Shown one piece after another: positions 43,115 to 52,532 of a stretch of DNA of 64,000 nucleotides. The stretch lies in assembly GCF_003568865.1 (NCBI RefSeq), contig NZ_CP031116.1, positions 1 to 64,000 of the forward strand. Reading direction: 5' to 3'. The stretch's first letter is position 1; every line of letters starts with the position of its first letter. Made by a program: the position numbers and the translations under genes. The notes under the pieces were generated by a model that had not been told where the DNA came from, ran no database searches, and worked only from the letters and a program-made list of their open reading frames with translations. The stretch is from Rubrobacter indicoceani (GTDB taxonomy: Bacteria > Actinomycetota > Rubrobacteria > Rubrobacterales > Rubrobacteraceae).

Positions 43115-45184
43115 CTAGGAGTGTCCCTCTTCCGGATCGGTCTTCTGGAAGCCGGGGGTGCCTTTGTCCTGCTCGGCTTCGTCACCGCGACCGAGTACGC
43201 CCAGAGCGACGTTGGCGACGTTCTCCGGCGTGATGCCGTACTCCTCCATCACCCGGTCTCCCGGCGCGCTCGCCCCGAACCGGTCTATCCCGACGGCGCG
43301 GCCCCTGAAGCCGATGTACCGCTCCCAGCCGACCATTATGCCGGCCTCGACCGAGACCCGGGCCTCGACCGCCGGCGGCAGGACCTCGTCCCTGTACGAC
43401 TCGTCCTGCCGGTCAAAGACCTCCCACGACGGCATGCTCACGACGCGCGCCTTTATGTCCTTCTCCGCAAGGTTCTCCGCCGCCTCGATGGCCACGGAGA
43501 CCTCGGAGCCGGTGCCGATAAGGATCACGTCCGGCGTCCCGTCCGTATCCCGGTACACGTACGCGCCTCTTGAAGCACCCGCCGCTCTCTTCGGGTCAAG
43601 GATGGGGAGGTTCTGGCGGGTCAGGAGCATCGCCACGGGCCCGTCGGTGTCGAAGGTGGTCTTCCACGCCTCGCTTGTCTCGTTCGGGTCGCCCGGACGG
43701 ATAACGGTGAGGCCGGGGATGGCTCGCAGGGCCATGTAGTGCTCGACGGGCTGGTGGGTCGGTCCGTCCTCCCCGACGCCGACCGAGTCGTGGGTGAAGA
43801 CCCACGCTACCGGAAGCTCCATCAGGGCCGAGAGACGAATGGCCGGGCGCATATAGTCGCTGAAGATAAGAAAGGTCGAGCCGTAGGGGCGGACCATGCC
43901 GCCGTGCAGCTCGATGCCGTTGATCGCGCTGCCCATCGCGTGCTCGCGGATGCCGAAGGCGATGTTCCGGGCGGGCTCGCCCTTCATGTAGATGCCGGAG
44001 TTCTTGAACACGGTGTTCGTGGAACCGACGAGGTCCGCCGCGCCCCCGATCATGGTCGGCGTAAAGGACTCGAAGGCCGCCATCGCCGCTCCCCCGGCCT
44101 TCCGGGTCGCAAGCGCGCCGTCGTCCGTGCTCCAGACGGGCATGGCGTCCCTGTACCCGGCCTCGGGTTTCTTGCTCCAGGCGGTCTCCCACTCTTCTGC
44201 AAGCTCCGGCTCGGCGTCCTTCCACGCGCTGAAGAGGTCGTTCCACCCGGCCTCGGCCTCTGCGCCCTTATCTCTGCACGACATGTGCCCGTAGACCTCG
44301 TCCGAAACGGCGAAGTCTGCGTCCGGGTCCATGCCCATCGCCTCTTTGGCCGCCCGGATCTCATCCTCACCGAGCGGCGCACCGTGCGCCGCCGCCGTGT
44401 CTACGGCGTTCGGCGCGGGATAGGCGATGTGGCTCCGAAGGACGATCAGGGACGGACGCCCGGTTTCGTTTTTCGCGGCGTTCAGCGCGGCCTCTATGGC
44501 TTCCAGATCCTCCGCGTCCTCCACGTGCTGGACGTGCCAGCCGTAGGCCTCGAATCTTTTACCCTTGTCCTCGCCGTCAAAGGACTTCTCGGTCGAGCCG
44601 TCTATGGTGATGCGGTTGTCGTCGTAGACGTAGATGAGACGTCCGAGGCCGTTCTGACCGGCGAGCGAGGCCGCTTCCTGCGTGACCCCCTCCATCATGT
44701 CGCCGTCGGAGCAGATAACGTAGACGTGGTGATCCACTATCTCATGCCCCGGCCTGTTGTAGCGGTCGGCGAGGTAACGCTCCGCAAGCCCCATCCCGAC
44801 GCCGTTGGCGAAGCCCTGACCGAGCGGCCCGGTCGTCGCCTCGATGCCGGGCGTATGCGAGAACTCGGGATGCCCGGGCGTCCTCGACCCCCACTGCCGG
44901 AAGTTCTTCAGGTCGTCGAGCGTAAGGTCGTAGCCCGTGAGGTGCAGAACGGCGTACTGAAGCATCGAGGCGTGTCCGGCGGACAGGATAAACCGGTCGC
45001 GGTCGGGCCAGAGCGGGTTGCCGGGGTTGTGCTTCATCATCTTCTTGAAGATGGTGTAGGTGAGCGGCGCAAGCGCCATCGCCGTCCCGGGATGACCACT
45101 CGCGGCCTTCTCGACAGCGTCCATCGCAAGCGCGCGGATAGCGTTTATAGACCGGGCCTCTACGGTGTCTGCTTTTGTCTCCAA
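43115..45184 (-). CDS. tkt: Transketolase
   Basis: 689 residues from a TTG at 45184, chosen because AGGAGAGGCATT precedes it at good spacing; the frame is open to 45388. Thiamine-diphosphate motifs: [54 protein letters not shown] and the DNNRI-like [13 protein letters not shown]; the pyrimidine domain has [20 protein letters not shown]. It transfers two-carbon units between sugar phosphates. It is the promoter-proximal gene of the minus-strand block, divergent from the DeoR regulator. Confidence 0.95.
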   Translation of the reverse strand: METKADTVEARSINAIRALAMDAVEKAASGHPGTAMALAPLTYTIFKKMMKHNPGNPLWPDRDRFILSAGHASMLQYAVLHLTGYDLTLDDLKNFRQWGSRTPGHPEFSHTPGIEATTGPLGQGFANGVGMGLAERYLADRYNRPGHEIVDHHVYVICSDGDMMEGVTQEAASLAGQNGLGRLIYVYDDNRITIDGSTEKSFDGEDKGKRFEAYGWHVQHVEDAEDLEAIEAALNAAKNETGRPSLIVLRSHIAYPAPNAVDTAAAHGAPLGEDEIRAAKEAMGMDPDADFAVSDEVYGHMSCRDKGAEAEAGWNDLFSAWKDAEPELAEEWETAWSKKPEAGYRDAMPVWSTDDGALATRKAGGAAMAAFESFTPTMIGGAADLVGSTNTVFKNSGIYMKGEPARNIAFGIREHAMGSAINGIELHGGMVRPYGSTFLIFSDYMRPAIRLSALMELPVAWVFTHDSVGVGEDGPTHQPVEHYMALRAIPGLTVIRPGDPNETSEAWKTTFDTDGPVAMLLTRQNLPILDPKRAAGASRGAYVYRDTDGTPDVILIGTGSEVSVAIEAAENLAEKDIKARVVSMPSWEVFDRQDESYRDEVLPPAVEARVSVEAGIMVGWERYIGFRGRAVGIDRFGASAPGDRVMEEYGITPENVANVALGVLGRGDEAEQDKGTPGFQKTDPEEGHS

Positions 45185-45600
45185 AATGCCTCTCCTGTTC
45201 GGGAACACTCTCTGCTTACGCCTCAAAGGGCGTAAACGTCGCCAACACCTTACGTTTGCCCGCTGGATAAAGCCACTACACCCCGCTGCGCCCCGAAGCC
45301 TTTTTACCCGCTGCACCGCCCCGAACGCGACCCCGAGAAGGATGATGCCCGGGGTCACAGCGAAGCTGGCGAACGCCGGAGGGTCCACGCGGGTCCCTCC
45401 GTGTACAAGAAAGAACCGAAAGAAAAACTCCCGGGCAGGGCACCGGCCACCCCGACCGACCGCCGATGACCGACCCGAACAACCCCCCGCCGAACGCCGT
45501 CATAAGCCGCAGAAAACCGAACTCCACCCGTTTTCCTCCCCGTCGGACCACCCGGAAACCAGAACCCCCCACGGGCCCGAATCCCCTCGATACTTCTCTT
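45185..45600. other. Long upstream region of transketolase
   Basis: Over 400 bp without a convincing gene. Short frames on the minus strand give hydrophobic scraps ([17 protein letters not shown] at about 45310-45370) but in three different frames with no start site. I see no clear riboswitch. Together with 45600-45670 it should contain the promoter and control sites of the cluster. Confidence 0.5.
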
Positions 45601-45623
45601 TCTTGCACGCACTTTGCGTGAAT

Positions 45624-45661
45624 ATCACACTATCTAATGTGATTTTTCACACCTTATCACG
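45624..45661. promoter_or_regulatory. Candidate DeoR-family operator (repeated TCACA motif)
   Basis: In an AT-rich patch that stands out from the GC-rich surroundings there is an inverted pair ATCACA (45624-45629) and TGTGAT (45638-45643), followed by direct copies TTCACAC (45646-45652) and ATCACG (45656-45661). Spacing of about 10 bp suggests one face of the helix. It lies between the divergent transketolase and deoR-type genes and is the best candidate binding site for the regulator. Confidence 0.6.
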
Positions 45662-45732
45662 TTGAAAAAATCGGTGCAAGGTCTTTAGCAGGGATTGTGC
45701 GTACCCCTGTCGGGCCGGATAGACTGTCGGGT

Positions 45733-46548
45733 ATGCAGCGGGTAGACGGAGGGTCGTTCGGGCCGGAGGCGAGGCGGGAGTTTATCTCGGATAAGGTATT
45801 GCGGGAGGGGTACGTCTCGGCGCGGGAGCTTGCGGAGCGGTTCGGGGTAAGCGTGATGACGGTCTACCGGGATCTGGACGAGCTGGAGGCGCGGCGGATA
45901 CTGAGGCGGGAGCGGGGCGGGGCGACGGCGCAGCCTTCGAGCGTCTTCGAGAGCGACGTCCGCTACCGGGTTCTCCGGTGCGTCGAGGAGAAGGAGGCGT
46001 TGTGCCGGCGCGCCCTTGAGGAGGTAAGCCCCGGTCAGGCGGTGATGTTCGACGATTCAACGACCATCCTGCCGCTTGCGCGGATGGTCCGGGGGCTGGC
46101 TCCGCTTACGGTGATCACGAACTTCCGGCTTGCTGTGGAGGCTTCGCTCGGCCTGCAGGGCGGTACGCCGGGGGTGCGTGTGATGTGCCTCGGCGGGGAG
46201 TACTTCTCGACGTACGACTCGTACACCGGGCTTTTGTGCGACCGGGCTATCTCGTCCGTCCGGCCCGACGTGCTGTTCGCCTCTCCGGCGACCATCTCGG
46301 GGTGTGCGGCCTTTCACCAGGAGCAGGAGATAGTAAGGACCAAGCGCGCGATGATGGAGTCGGCGAACCGGAAGGTTCTTATGGCGGACCACACCAAGTT
46401 CGGTCGCACCGCCGCCCTGAAGCTCGCCGACCTGAGCGAGTTCGACCTTATCCTCACCGACGATAAAACCCCGCTCGAAGCCCTCCGGCAGCTTGAAGAG
46501 AGCGGCGTCCCCTTCAAGGTTGTCAACGTCCCGGAGAACGGTTTTTGA
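45733..46548 (+). CDS. DeoR/GlpR-family transcriptional regulator
   Basis: 271 residues from the ATG at 45733; a GTG at 45697 is an alternative. The winged helix at about 15-70 reads REGYVSARELAERFGVSVMT and VYRDLDELEARRILRRERGG. The C-terminal sugar-phosphate-binding domain has VMFDDSTTILPLAR, TVITNFRLAVE, CLGGEYFSTYDSYTG and VLMADHTKFGRTA. DeoR/GlpR proteins are repressors relieved by phosphorylated sugars or glycerol 3-phosphate. The divergent position predicts control of the transketolase-led cluster. Confidence 0.92.
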   Translation: MQRVDGGSFGPEARREFISDKVLREGYVSARELAERFGVSVMTVYRDLDELEARRILRRERGGATAQPSSVFESDVRYRVLRCVEEKEALCRRALEEVSPGQAVMFDDSTTILPLARMVRGLAPLTVITNFRLAVEASLGLQGGTPGVRVMCLGGEYFSTYDSYTGLLCDRAISSVRPDVLFASPATISGCAAFHQEQEIVRTKRAMMESANRKVLMADHTKFGRTAALKLADLSEFDLILTDDKTPLEALRQLEESGVPFKVVNVPENGF

Positions 46549-46554
46549 GCGAGG

Positions 46555-46944
46555 TCAGGCTCCGACCCTCCGGGAAGCTTTGCGGTCCTCACGACCGGCG
46601 ATGATCCCGTAGCTAAGCCGGAAAAGTGAGACCGCTCCGGGTATATCCTTTTCGGAGCCGATGCGGTAGCTTACGACCGCCCTGAAGCCGCCGCGATGAG
46701 GCTGCGCCTTTCCAGCGCGTACAAGGTCTTCGCGGAGCTCCCTCGGGAACTGCAGGTCCGCGACGCCGTCGTGGTGCAGATGCCCGAGCTGCGGCCCGCC
46801 CGTCTCCGGGTCGCCGTAACGGTAGCCCGTAACCGCCAGCCCCCCGATACCGTCCGCGTCGTAGCGCTTGAAGACCCCCGGCCACGAAAGCAACTCCCGC
46901 TCCAGCGAGGCTATAAGCCTTTCATCCATGCGCCTCTTCTTCAT
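46555..46944 (-). CDS. DUF5519-like (luciferase-domain) protein
   Basis: 129 residues. The centre (ELLSWPGVFKRYDADGIGGL, GPQLGHLHHDGVADLQFPRE and HRGGFRAVVSYRIGSEKD) resembles the small DUF5519/luciferase-domain family, for which I know no biochemical function. The last residues (REDRKASRRVGA) are basic. It is convergent with the DeoR-type gene and divergent from soxR. A MerR-type promoter with a perfect palindrome precedes it, so it is likely activated by SoxR. Confidence 0.72.
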   Translation of the reverse strand: MKKRRMDERLIASLERELLSWPGVFKRYDADGIGGLAVTGYRYGDPETGGPQLGHLHHDGVADLQFPRELREDLVRAGKAQPHRGGFRAVVSYRIGSEKDIPGAVSLFRLSYGIIAGREDRKASRRVGA

Positions 46945-46981
46945 CTGCTCTTCCTCTCCGTTCTCCGGTCGCCTGCGGAGG

Positions 46982-47013
46982 ATGCTAACTCTTCAACCAT
47001 GGTTGAAGTCAAG
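46982..47013 (-). promoter_or_regulatory. SoxR-type operator in a 19-bp-spacer promoter
   Basis: CTTCAACCATGGTTGAAG (46991-47008) is a perfect 18-bp palindrome. On the minus strand it lies between TTGACT (-35) and TAGCAT (-10), separated by 19 bp, the hallmark of MerR-family activated promoters. The predicted start is about 30 bp before the DUF5519-like gene. The same site overlaps the start region of soxR, giving possible autoregulation. Confidence 0.8.
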
Positions 47014-47029
47014 TAGAATGTTTTCCGTT

Positions 47030-47527
47030 ATGGAGGATCAGGCAGGAACATCGAGGAGGCTGACGGTCGGGGAGCTTGCGGCGAGAACGGGGGTTGCGGC
47101 GTCGGCGTTGCGGTTCTACGAGGAGAACGGGCTGCTGCATCCTGAGCGCAACGAGGCGGGTCACCGGCGTTATCCCAGGCCGCTTGTGAGGCGGGTGGCG
47201 TTTATCGTGTTTGCTCAGCGGGTTGGTTTTACGCTGAGGGAGGTGCGGGAGGAGCTCGAGAAGCTGCCGGAGGACCGCGTCCCGAGGAGCGGGGACTGGG
47301 ACAGGCTGACCGGGACATGGACGGCGAGGATAGACGAGCGGATAGAGGAACTGGAACGCCTGAAGCTCGGGCTTACCGGGTGCATCGGGTGCGGGTGTCT
47401 CTCCCTGGAGAGCTGCGTCGTTCTGAACCCCGGCGACCGGGCGGCGGATCGCGGGCCGGGCCCGAGGTACTGGCTTGCCGAGGAGCGGCCGTACGGAAGA
47501 AAAGAGAAGCCCCGACCGGAGGGTTGA
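47030..47527 (+). CDS. soxR: Redox-sensing MerR-family regulator SoxR
   Basis: 165 residues from the ATG at 47030; ATG 47018 is also in frame. The winged helix reads RRLTVGELAARTGVAASALR then FYEENGLLHPERNEAGHRRY, followed by a dimerisation helix. The C-terminal CIGCGCLSLESC matches the SoxR [2Fe-2S] ligand pattern C-x2-C-x-C-x5-C. The protein senses redox-active compounds or superoxide through the cluster. A -10-like TAGAAT at 47014 would make its mRNA nearly leaderless. Confidence 0.94.
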   Translation: MEDQAGTSRRLTVGELAARTGVAASALRFYEENGLLHPERNEAGHRRYPRPLVRRVAFIVFAQRVGFTLREVREELEKLPEDRVPRSGDWDRLTGTWTARIDERIEELERLKLGLTGCIGCGCLSLESCVVLNPGDRAADRGPGPRYWLAEERPYGRKEKPRPEG

Positions 47528-47686
47528 ATCCGGCCGGGACAAACCATGCCAGCAGTAGCGCAGCGTACGATTGTAGATAGGGTTGGCAGAAACAGAGAGA
47601 CTTTTCGGTCGTCCGTGCGTCCGTCGAGTATGCTTCCTGGTAAGGAATTATGCGCTACGCATGATGTACTTCGTTCGGTGGCAAGA

Positions 47687-48193
47687 TTACGTCTGGAACT
47701 CCGCTCGAAGCATGTCCATGAGCAGCCCGTCGTGCCAGATGCCGTCGGGACCCCGCTCGTAGCTACGCATGACCCCAACCGGGCGGAAGCCTACCCGCTC
47801 GTAGGTGCGGATAGCGGCCATATTGTCCGTCGCCGGGTCGATCGTGAGGCGGTGGTGGCCGCGCTCCTCGAAGAGGTGACGGGCGAGGATCCGGATTGTC
47901 TCGGTGCCCAACCCTTGGCCGTGTTGGGACGTGGAGAGGAGAATGTCCATGTTCGCGTGGCGGTACATCGGATCGTCTTCCTCGCCGTACTGGATCGCAC
48001 CGACGACCTCCTCGTTTGCCTCGATGACGAAGCCCTCGTCAATCTCTATGAACCCCTCGCTTACCTCCTCCTCGATGTCGGCGCTGCCCCACCGACGGGC
48101 GACTTCGGGCTCCTTTCGGATTCGAACCAGCGCGTCAGCGTCCTCGGGGCGACCGGGACGTAACAGTACGCGCTCTCCTCTTAGAACTGCCAT
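47687..48193 (-). CDS. GNAT-family N-acetyltransferase (RimJ/RimL-like)
   Basis: 168 residues. It begins MAVLRGERVLLRPGRPEDAD and has the acetyl-CoA motif DILLSTSQHGQGLGTETIRI and DPATDNMAAIRTYERVGFRP, typical of GNAT enzymes acting on proteins or small amines. It stands between soxR and the oxidoreductase operon, same direction as the latter but with an 83-bp gap. The substrate is unknown; aminoglycoside 6'-type enzymes have a similar pattern. Confidence 0.88.
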   Translation of the reverse strand: MAVLRGERVLLRPGRPEDADALVRIRKEPEVARRWGSADIEEEVSEGFIEIDEGFVIEANEEVVGAIQYGEEDDPMYRHANMDILLSTSQHGQGLGTETIRILARHLFEERGHHRLTIDPATDNMAAIRTYERVGFRPVGVMRSYERGPDGIWHDGLLMDMLRAEFQT

Positions 48194-48276
48194 GCAAATT
48201 CAATGCTCCTTTCCTGCATAGTGTTGCGTATCGTTTCCCTCAAAAGCTTCGCTGCAACTACTCGTTGCTACGGTAT

Positions 48277-50367
48277 TTACAGGAGTTTGTCCGGCTTTAT
48301 CGGGAGCTCGCGCACGCGTTTGCCGGTTGCGTTGTAGACCGCGTTGGCGATGGCGGCGGCGGTCCCGACGATGCCTATTTCGCCGATGCCCTTTGTACCC
48401 ATCTCGTTTACGTAGGGGTCTTCCTCGTCGATCCAGGCCACGTCGAGCTCGCCGATGTCGGCGTTGACGGGGACGTGGTATTCGGCGAGGTCGTGGTTCA
48501 TCACGTGGCCGAAGCGCGGGTCGAGGTTGCTCTCCTCGTGGAGCGCCATCGAGAGGCCGAACGTCATCCCGCCGAGAAACTGCGAGCGGGCCGTCTTTGC
48601 GTTGACGATTCGCCCGCAGGCGAACGTCCCGGTCAGGCGCGGGACGCGAAGCTCGCCCGTGTACTCGTTGACGTGTACTTCGGCGAACTGCGATCCGAAG
48701 GCGTACATCGCGTAATCCTTGCGGTGCGGGTTCCTCGGCATCTTCGCCGAGACTTCAAGGCCGGATTCGGGGATTATCCCGCCGTGTTCGCCTTCGAGTT
48801 CCTCGCGGAGCTTCCCGGCGGCGGCGACTATGGTCGAACCCCAGGAGGTTATGCCCGACGAACCGCCCGCGCCGGAACCCTTCGGCAGGGAAGAGTCGCC
48901 TATCTCGACGGTAACGTCCTCGAAGTCGGTGTCGAGGGCGTCGGCGGCGATCTGGGTAAGGGTCGTCCACGTCCCCGTGCCGATGTCCGCCGCGCCGATG
49001 GCGACGTCGAACTTCCCGTCCGGCGTGGCGGTGATCCTCGCAACCGAACCCGGCATTACGTAGACCGGATAGACCGACGACGCAACCCCGTACCCGACAA
49101 GCCACTCGCCTTCGCGCTGCGTCCCCGGCTCCGGGGAACGACGCTCCCACCCGAACAGCCTCGCGCCTTCGCGCAGGCACTCGACGAGGCCGCGGCTGGA
49201 GAACGGCAGCCCGGTCTCCGGGTCGGCCTCCGGCTCGTTTCTGATGCGGAACTCGACCGGGTCCATCCCGACCTTCCCGGCGAGTTCGTCCATCGCCGAT
49301 TCAAGGGCGAACATCCCCGGAGCCTCGCCCGGAGCGCGCATCCAGGACGGCACGGCAACGTCGAGCGCGGCGAGCCGGTGCGTGGTGCGGATGTTCTCCG
49401 AGGCGTACATCATGCGGGCGGCGGTCCCGGTCTGCTCGGCGAATTCCTTGATCCTCGAGGTCTGCTCCACGACGTTCTGGACGACCGCCGTGAGCTTCCC
49501 CTCGGCGTCGGCCCCGAGCCGGAGGTTCTGGATGGTCGGCGTCCGATACCCGGCGACGGCGAACATCTGCTGGCGGGTCAGGGTGAACTTGACCGGACGA
49601 CCGGCGACCATCTTCGCCGCCATCGTCGCCAGCACGACATTTGCGTGCGGAAGCCCCTTGGAGCCGAAACCGCCCCCGACGTGCGGGGAGATGACGCGGA
49701 CCTGCTCGGGGTCGAGGTCAAAGAGCGGGGCGACCGCGCTCTGCGCCCAGAACACGCCCTGCGTCGATTCGTAGAGCGTAACGCCCTCGTCGGTCCAGAC
49801 CGCGGTCGTTGCGTGCGGCTCCATGGGGTTGTTGTGCTCGCGCGGCGTTACGTAGGTCTCGTCCACGACGTAGGCCGCTTCGGCGAGACCCGCGTCCACG
49901 TCGCCCCGATCGGTGTCGGTCTCAAAGCCCGCGTTGAGTTTATCGGGGGCGTAGAGGTCGTCGCGACCGGCCCGGAAGTCCGCGTCGTGGTCGGCCTCTT
50001 CGCAGGTTACCTCGACAAGGCTCGCCGCATACCGGGCGGCCTCGAAGGTCGTGGCGATCACACCCCCGATAAACTCGCCCCGGAAGTTGATCTCCGGCGA
50101 CTGGAGGATGGCGAACTCGGCGTCCTCGGTCGAGGCGAGCCGCGGCGCGTTTTTGTAGGTCATGACGGCGACGACCCCCGGCTGGGCCTCGGCTTTTGTG
50201 GTGTCTACTTTTGTGATGCGGCCCCTTGCCACCTCGGACTGAATGGCGTAGAGGTACGTCGGGTCGGTTACGGGGTGTTCGTAGGCGTAGCGGGCCACGC
50301 CCCGGACTTTCTCCGGCCCGTCGAGGCGGCTTATGGGCGCGCCGATGGCGCGGGTCTTGATGGTCAA
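48277..50367 (-). CDS. paoC: Molybdopterin-binding subunit of PaoABC-type aldehyde oxidoreductase
   Basis: 696 residues of the xanthine oxidase family large subunit. Features: [20 protein letters not shown] at the N-terminus, [60 protein letters not shown], and near the end [20 protein letters not shown] with the catalytic Glu region [20 protein letters not shown]. It holds the molybdenum cofactor and oxidises aldehydes or N-heterocycles. Its start overlaps the FAD subunit by 4 bp. Confidence 0.92.
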   Translation of the reverse strand: MTIKTRAIGAPISRLDGPEKVRGVARYAYEHPVTDPTYLYAIQSEVARGRITKVDTTKAEAQPGVVAVMTYKNAPRLASTEDAEFAILQSPEINFRGEFIGGVIATTFEAARYAASLVEVTCEEADHDADFRAGRDDLYAPDKLNAGFETDTDRGDVDAGLAEAAYVVDETYVTPREHNNPMEPHATTAVWTDEGVTLYESTQGVFWAQSAVAPLFDLDPEQVRVISPHVGGGFGSKGLPHANVVLATMAAKMVAGRPVKFTLTRQQMFAVAGYRTPTIQNLRLGADAEGKLTAVVQNVVEQTSRIKEFAEQTGTAARMMYASENIRTTHRLAALDVAVPSWMRAPGEAPGMFALESAMDELAGKVGMDPVEFRIRNEPEADPETGLPFSSRGLVECLREGARLFGWERRSPEPGTQREGEWLVGYGVASSVYPVYVMPGSVARITATPDGKFDVAIGAADIGTGTWTTLTQIAADALDTDFEDVTVEIGDSSLPKGSGAGGSSGITSWGSTIVAAAGKLREELEGEHGGIIPESGLEVSAKMPRNPHRKDYAMYAFGSQFAEVHVNEYTGELRVPRLTGTFACGRIVNAKTARSQFLGGMTFGLSMALHEESNLDPRFGHVMNHDLAEYHVPVNADIGELDVAWIDEEDPYVNEMGTKGIGEIGIVGTAAAIANAVYNATGKRVRELPIKPDKLL

Positions 50368-51371
50368 CTTGCTTCCTTTCCGTCTCCGGCGAGGTCGAGG
50401 AGCGTGCGGGCAATGACGTTCTTTGCGAGCGTTACCTTGTAACCGTTCTCAAGGAGAGGCTCGGCGGCGGCGAGCTCGGCCTCCGCGGCGGCCCGGAAGT
50501 TCTCCTCGGTCGCGGGTTTGCCGCGCAGGGCTTCCTCGGCCTTCTCCGCCCGCCAGGGCTTGTGGGCGACCCCGCCGAGGGCGAGGCGCACGTCCGAAAC
50601 CGTCCCGTCTTCCGCTACGTCGAGCGCGGCTGCCACGGAGACGAGGGCGAAGGCGTAGGAGGCCCGGTCACGAACCTTGCGGTACTTTGAGTTGGCCGTG
50701 AGCTTCGCGCCGGTCGGTGGAAGGTCCACGTGCGTTATAAGCTCGCCGTGCTCAAGAATGGTATCGCGGTCGGGTCTGTCTCCGGGGAGCCGGTAGAGGT
50801 CGGAGACCGGTATCTCACGCTCGCCGTTCGGGCCGCGGGTGCCTACCTTCGCATCGAGCGCGACAAGGGCGACGGCCATGTCCGAGGGGTGTGTGGCGAC
50901 GCAGCTCTCGGAGTGGCCGAGGATGGCGAGCTCGCGGTCGTGGCCGCCGATGGCCGAGCAGCCGGAGCCGGGTCTGCGCTTGTTACAGGGCGTTGATACA
51001 TCCTGAAAGTAGACGCAGCGGGTGCGCTGCAGAAGGTTTCCGCCGGTCGTGGCCATGTTCCTGAGCTGACCGGAGGCGGCGGAGAGCAGGGCTTCCGAGA
51101 GGGCGGTGTAGCGGTCCCGGATCTCCGGCCTCGCCCCGAGGTCGCTGTTGGGGACGGCGGCCCCGATGCGGAGCGTGCCGTCCTCCAGCTCCCGGACCGT
51201 GTCCGGGGTGAGGCGGCGCACGTCAACAAGGAAGCCGGGCGTAACCGCGCCGAGCTTCATCAGGTCAACGAGGTTCGTACCACCCGCGAGAAAGGCTCCA
51301 TCGTCGTCGTTCTCCAGCAGCGCGACGGCCTCGTCCATGCTGTTCGGGCGCTCGTAGCGGAAGGGTTTCAT
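50364..51371 (-). CDS. paoB: FAD subunit of PaoABC-type aldehyde oxidoreductase
   Basis: 335 residues. FAD motifs are [20 protein letters not shown] and [20 protein letters not shown]. It has the extra cysteine motif [15 protein letters not shown] that, with the Cys in RTRCVYF, forms the additional [4Fe-4S] cluster of the PaoB/YagS branch; this separates it from CO dehydrogenase CoxM. It is coupled by 4-bp overlaps on both sides. Confidence 0.93.
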   Translation of the reverse strand: MKPFRYERPNSMDEAVALLENDDDGAFLAGGTNLVDLMKLGAVTPGFLVDVRRLTPDTVRELEDGTLRIGAAVPNSDLGARPEIRDRYTALSEALLSAASGQLRNMATTGGNLLQRTRCVYFQDVSTPCNKRRPGSGCSAIGGHDRELAILGHSESCVATHPSDMAVALVALDAKVGTRGPNGEREIPVSDLYRLPGDRPDRDTILEHGELITHVDLPPTGAKLTANSKYRKVRDRASYAFALVSVAAALDVAEDGTVSDVRLALGGVAHKPWRAEKAEEALRGKPATEENFRAAAEAELAAAEPLLENGYKVTLAKNVIARTLLDLAGDGKEAS

Positions 51372-51895
51372 CGGGCTTCACCGCCGTTCCGTGCGACCTC
51401 GGAGATCGCGGGTACGATGTTCGCGTAGGCGGCGCAGCGGCAGAGGTTGCCGCTCATTCTTTCCTTGATCTCCTTTTCCGACAGGTTCTCCACGCGGGGG
51501 CCTTCGGTCGCGTGGCTCGGCCAGCCGCTTCTGTGTTCTTCTATCATCCCGACCGCCGAGACGATCTGACCGGGCGTGCAGTAGCCGCACTGAAAGGCGT
51601 CGTGTTCGATAAACGCCTTCTGCATCGGGTGCAACTCGCCGTTTTCGACGAGCCCTTCGGCGGTTGTTATCTCCGCGCCATCGTGGGCGACGGCCAGGGT
51701 GAGACAGCTGTTCACGCGCCTACCGTCGAGCAGCACGGTGCAGGCCCCGCACTGGCCGTGATCGCAGCCCTTCTTCGGGCTTGTGTTGCCGAGATGCTCG
51801 CGCAAAGCATCGAGTATGGTCGTGCGCGTATCCACCTCGAGGGTTTTGTCCTCGCTGTCCACCCTGAGCGAGATCTGCGTGGTAATGGCTTCCAA
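51368..51895 (-). CDS. paoA: 2Fe-2S subunit of PaoABC-type aldehyde oxidoreductase
   Basis: 175 residues. The plant-type cluster is [20 protein letters not shown], the second cluster is [17 protein letters not shown] and [16 protein letters not shown]. It transfers electrons from the molybdenum site. E. coli PaoA is exported by Tat; here the N-terminus ([20 protein letters not shown]) has no twin-arginine signal, so the complex is predicted cytoplasmic. TTACGGAGGTATTTT precedes the ATG, and TATCAT about 25 bp further up is a possible -10. Confidence 0.93.
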   Translation of the reverse strand: MEAITTQISLRVDSEDKTLEVDTRTTILDALREHLGNTSPKKGCDHGQCGACTVLLDGRRVNSCLTLAVAHDGAEITTAEGLVENGELHPMQKAFIEHDAFQCGYCTPGQIVSAVGMIEEHRSGWPSHATEGPRVENLSEKEIKERMSGNLCRCAAYANIVPAISEVARNGGEAR

Positions 51896-52016
51896 AATAC
51901 CTCCGTAACCGAAATGTTTTCATGATACGGGAAAGGTCTTACCCGCAGGTCCGACTCTGAATCAGGTTCTTCGAGACACCACCCGGAGCGCCTCGAAAAA
52001 ATCGTGCTGAAAGGAT

Positions 52017-52472
52017 CTACCGGGGCTGATCGCGGTTCAGGCGGTGGACGAGCCTCGGGAGAAGCGTCCAGATCAGGGAGACGAGAAGGACGCCGGGGAG
52101 GTTCTTCGGGCCACGCCGGGTCCCTGCGGCGAGCCACGCAACCGTTACCCAGAGGGCCATGTTCGCCGAGGCGGCGACGTAGACCCACGCCGGGAAGCGG
52201 TGCTGATCCCCGAAGAAGTCCATCTCCTCCACGACGGGTTTCGGGGCGTCCATGTCCGAGCGCATCCGCAGCAGGACCACGGGCGAGAGGTTCGCCGCAA
52301 GAACCAGCGCGACGAGCTTCACGAGGTCGGCTGGTCTGTCGCCGAGCCTGCCCCGGAGCCTGAACGTCGCCCAGACCGTAAGGAGGACGTTCACGACCGC
52401 GCCGGAGTAGACCGGGCGCGGGAACCGGCCTACGTCGAGCAGCGAGTCCATCTCATCGAGTCGCTTGGTCAT
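52017..52472 (-). CDS. Hypothetical 4-TM membrane protein
   Basis: 151 residues with four hydrophobic helices: about 22-40 (YSGAVVNVLLTVWATFRL), 50-70 (LVKLVALVLAANLSPVVLL), 97-117 (WVYVAASANMALWVTVAWL) and 127-145 (PGVLLVSLIWTLLPRLVH). The loop between the second and third helices is acidic (DMDAPKPVVEEMDFFGD). I do not recognise the family. It stands alone between the oxidoreductase operon promoter and the SDR gene, which is 60 bp upstream. Confidence 0.7.
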   Translation of the reverse strand: MTKRLDEMDSLLDVGRFPRPVYSGAVVNVLLTVWATFRLRGRLGDRPADLVKLVALVLAANLSPVVLLRMRSDMDAPKPVVEEMDFFGDQHRFPAWVYVAASANMALWVTVAWLAAGTRRGPKNLPGVLLVSLIWTLLPRLVHRLNRDQPR

Positions 52473-52532
52473 GCCTCCTACTGTGATGCGTCGTGTCCCC
52501 CGCTTCCGTGAGCGGTCTTACTCCGGCGCGCT

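Noticed and set aside
22252-45184. Arabinose, xylulose or methylotrophic dihydroxyacetone pathway
   Set aside because: No AraA/AraD, xylose isomerase or methanol dehydrogenase is present. Transketolase looks like the normal type, not clearly dihydroxyacetone synthase, so a specific pathway name is not supported.
45276-45390. Possible small membrane protein upstream of transketolase (hydrophobic stretch [17 protein letters not shown])
   Set aside because: The hydrophobic pieces lie in three different frames with no start site and would require several frameshifts; a relic is possible but unsupported.
48265-50442. Plus-strand 725-codon open frame opposite the molybdenum subunit
   Set aside because: It is the shadow of the paoC gene in GC-rich DNA; the minus-strand protein has complete family motifs.
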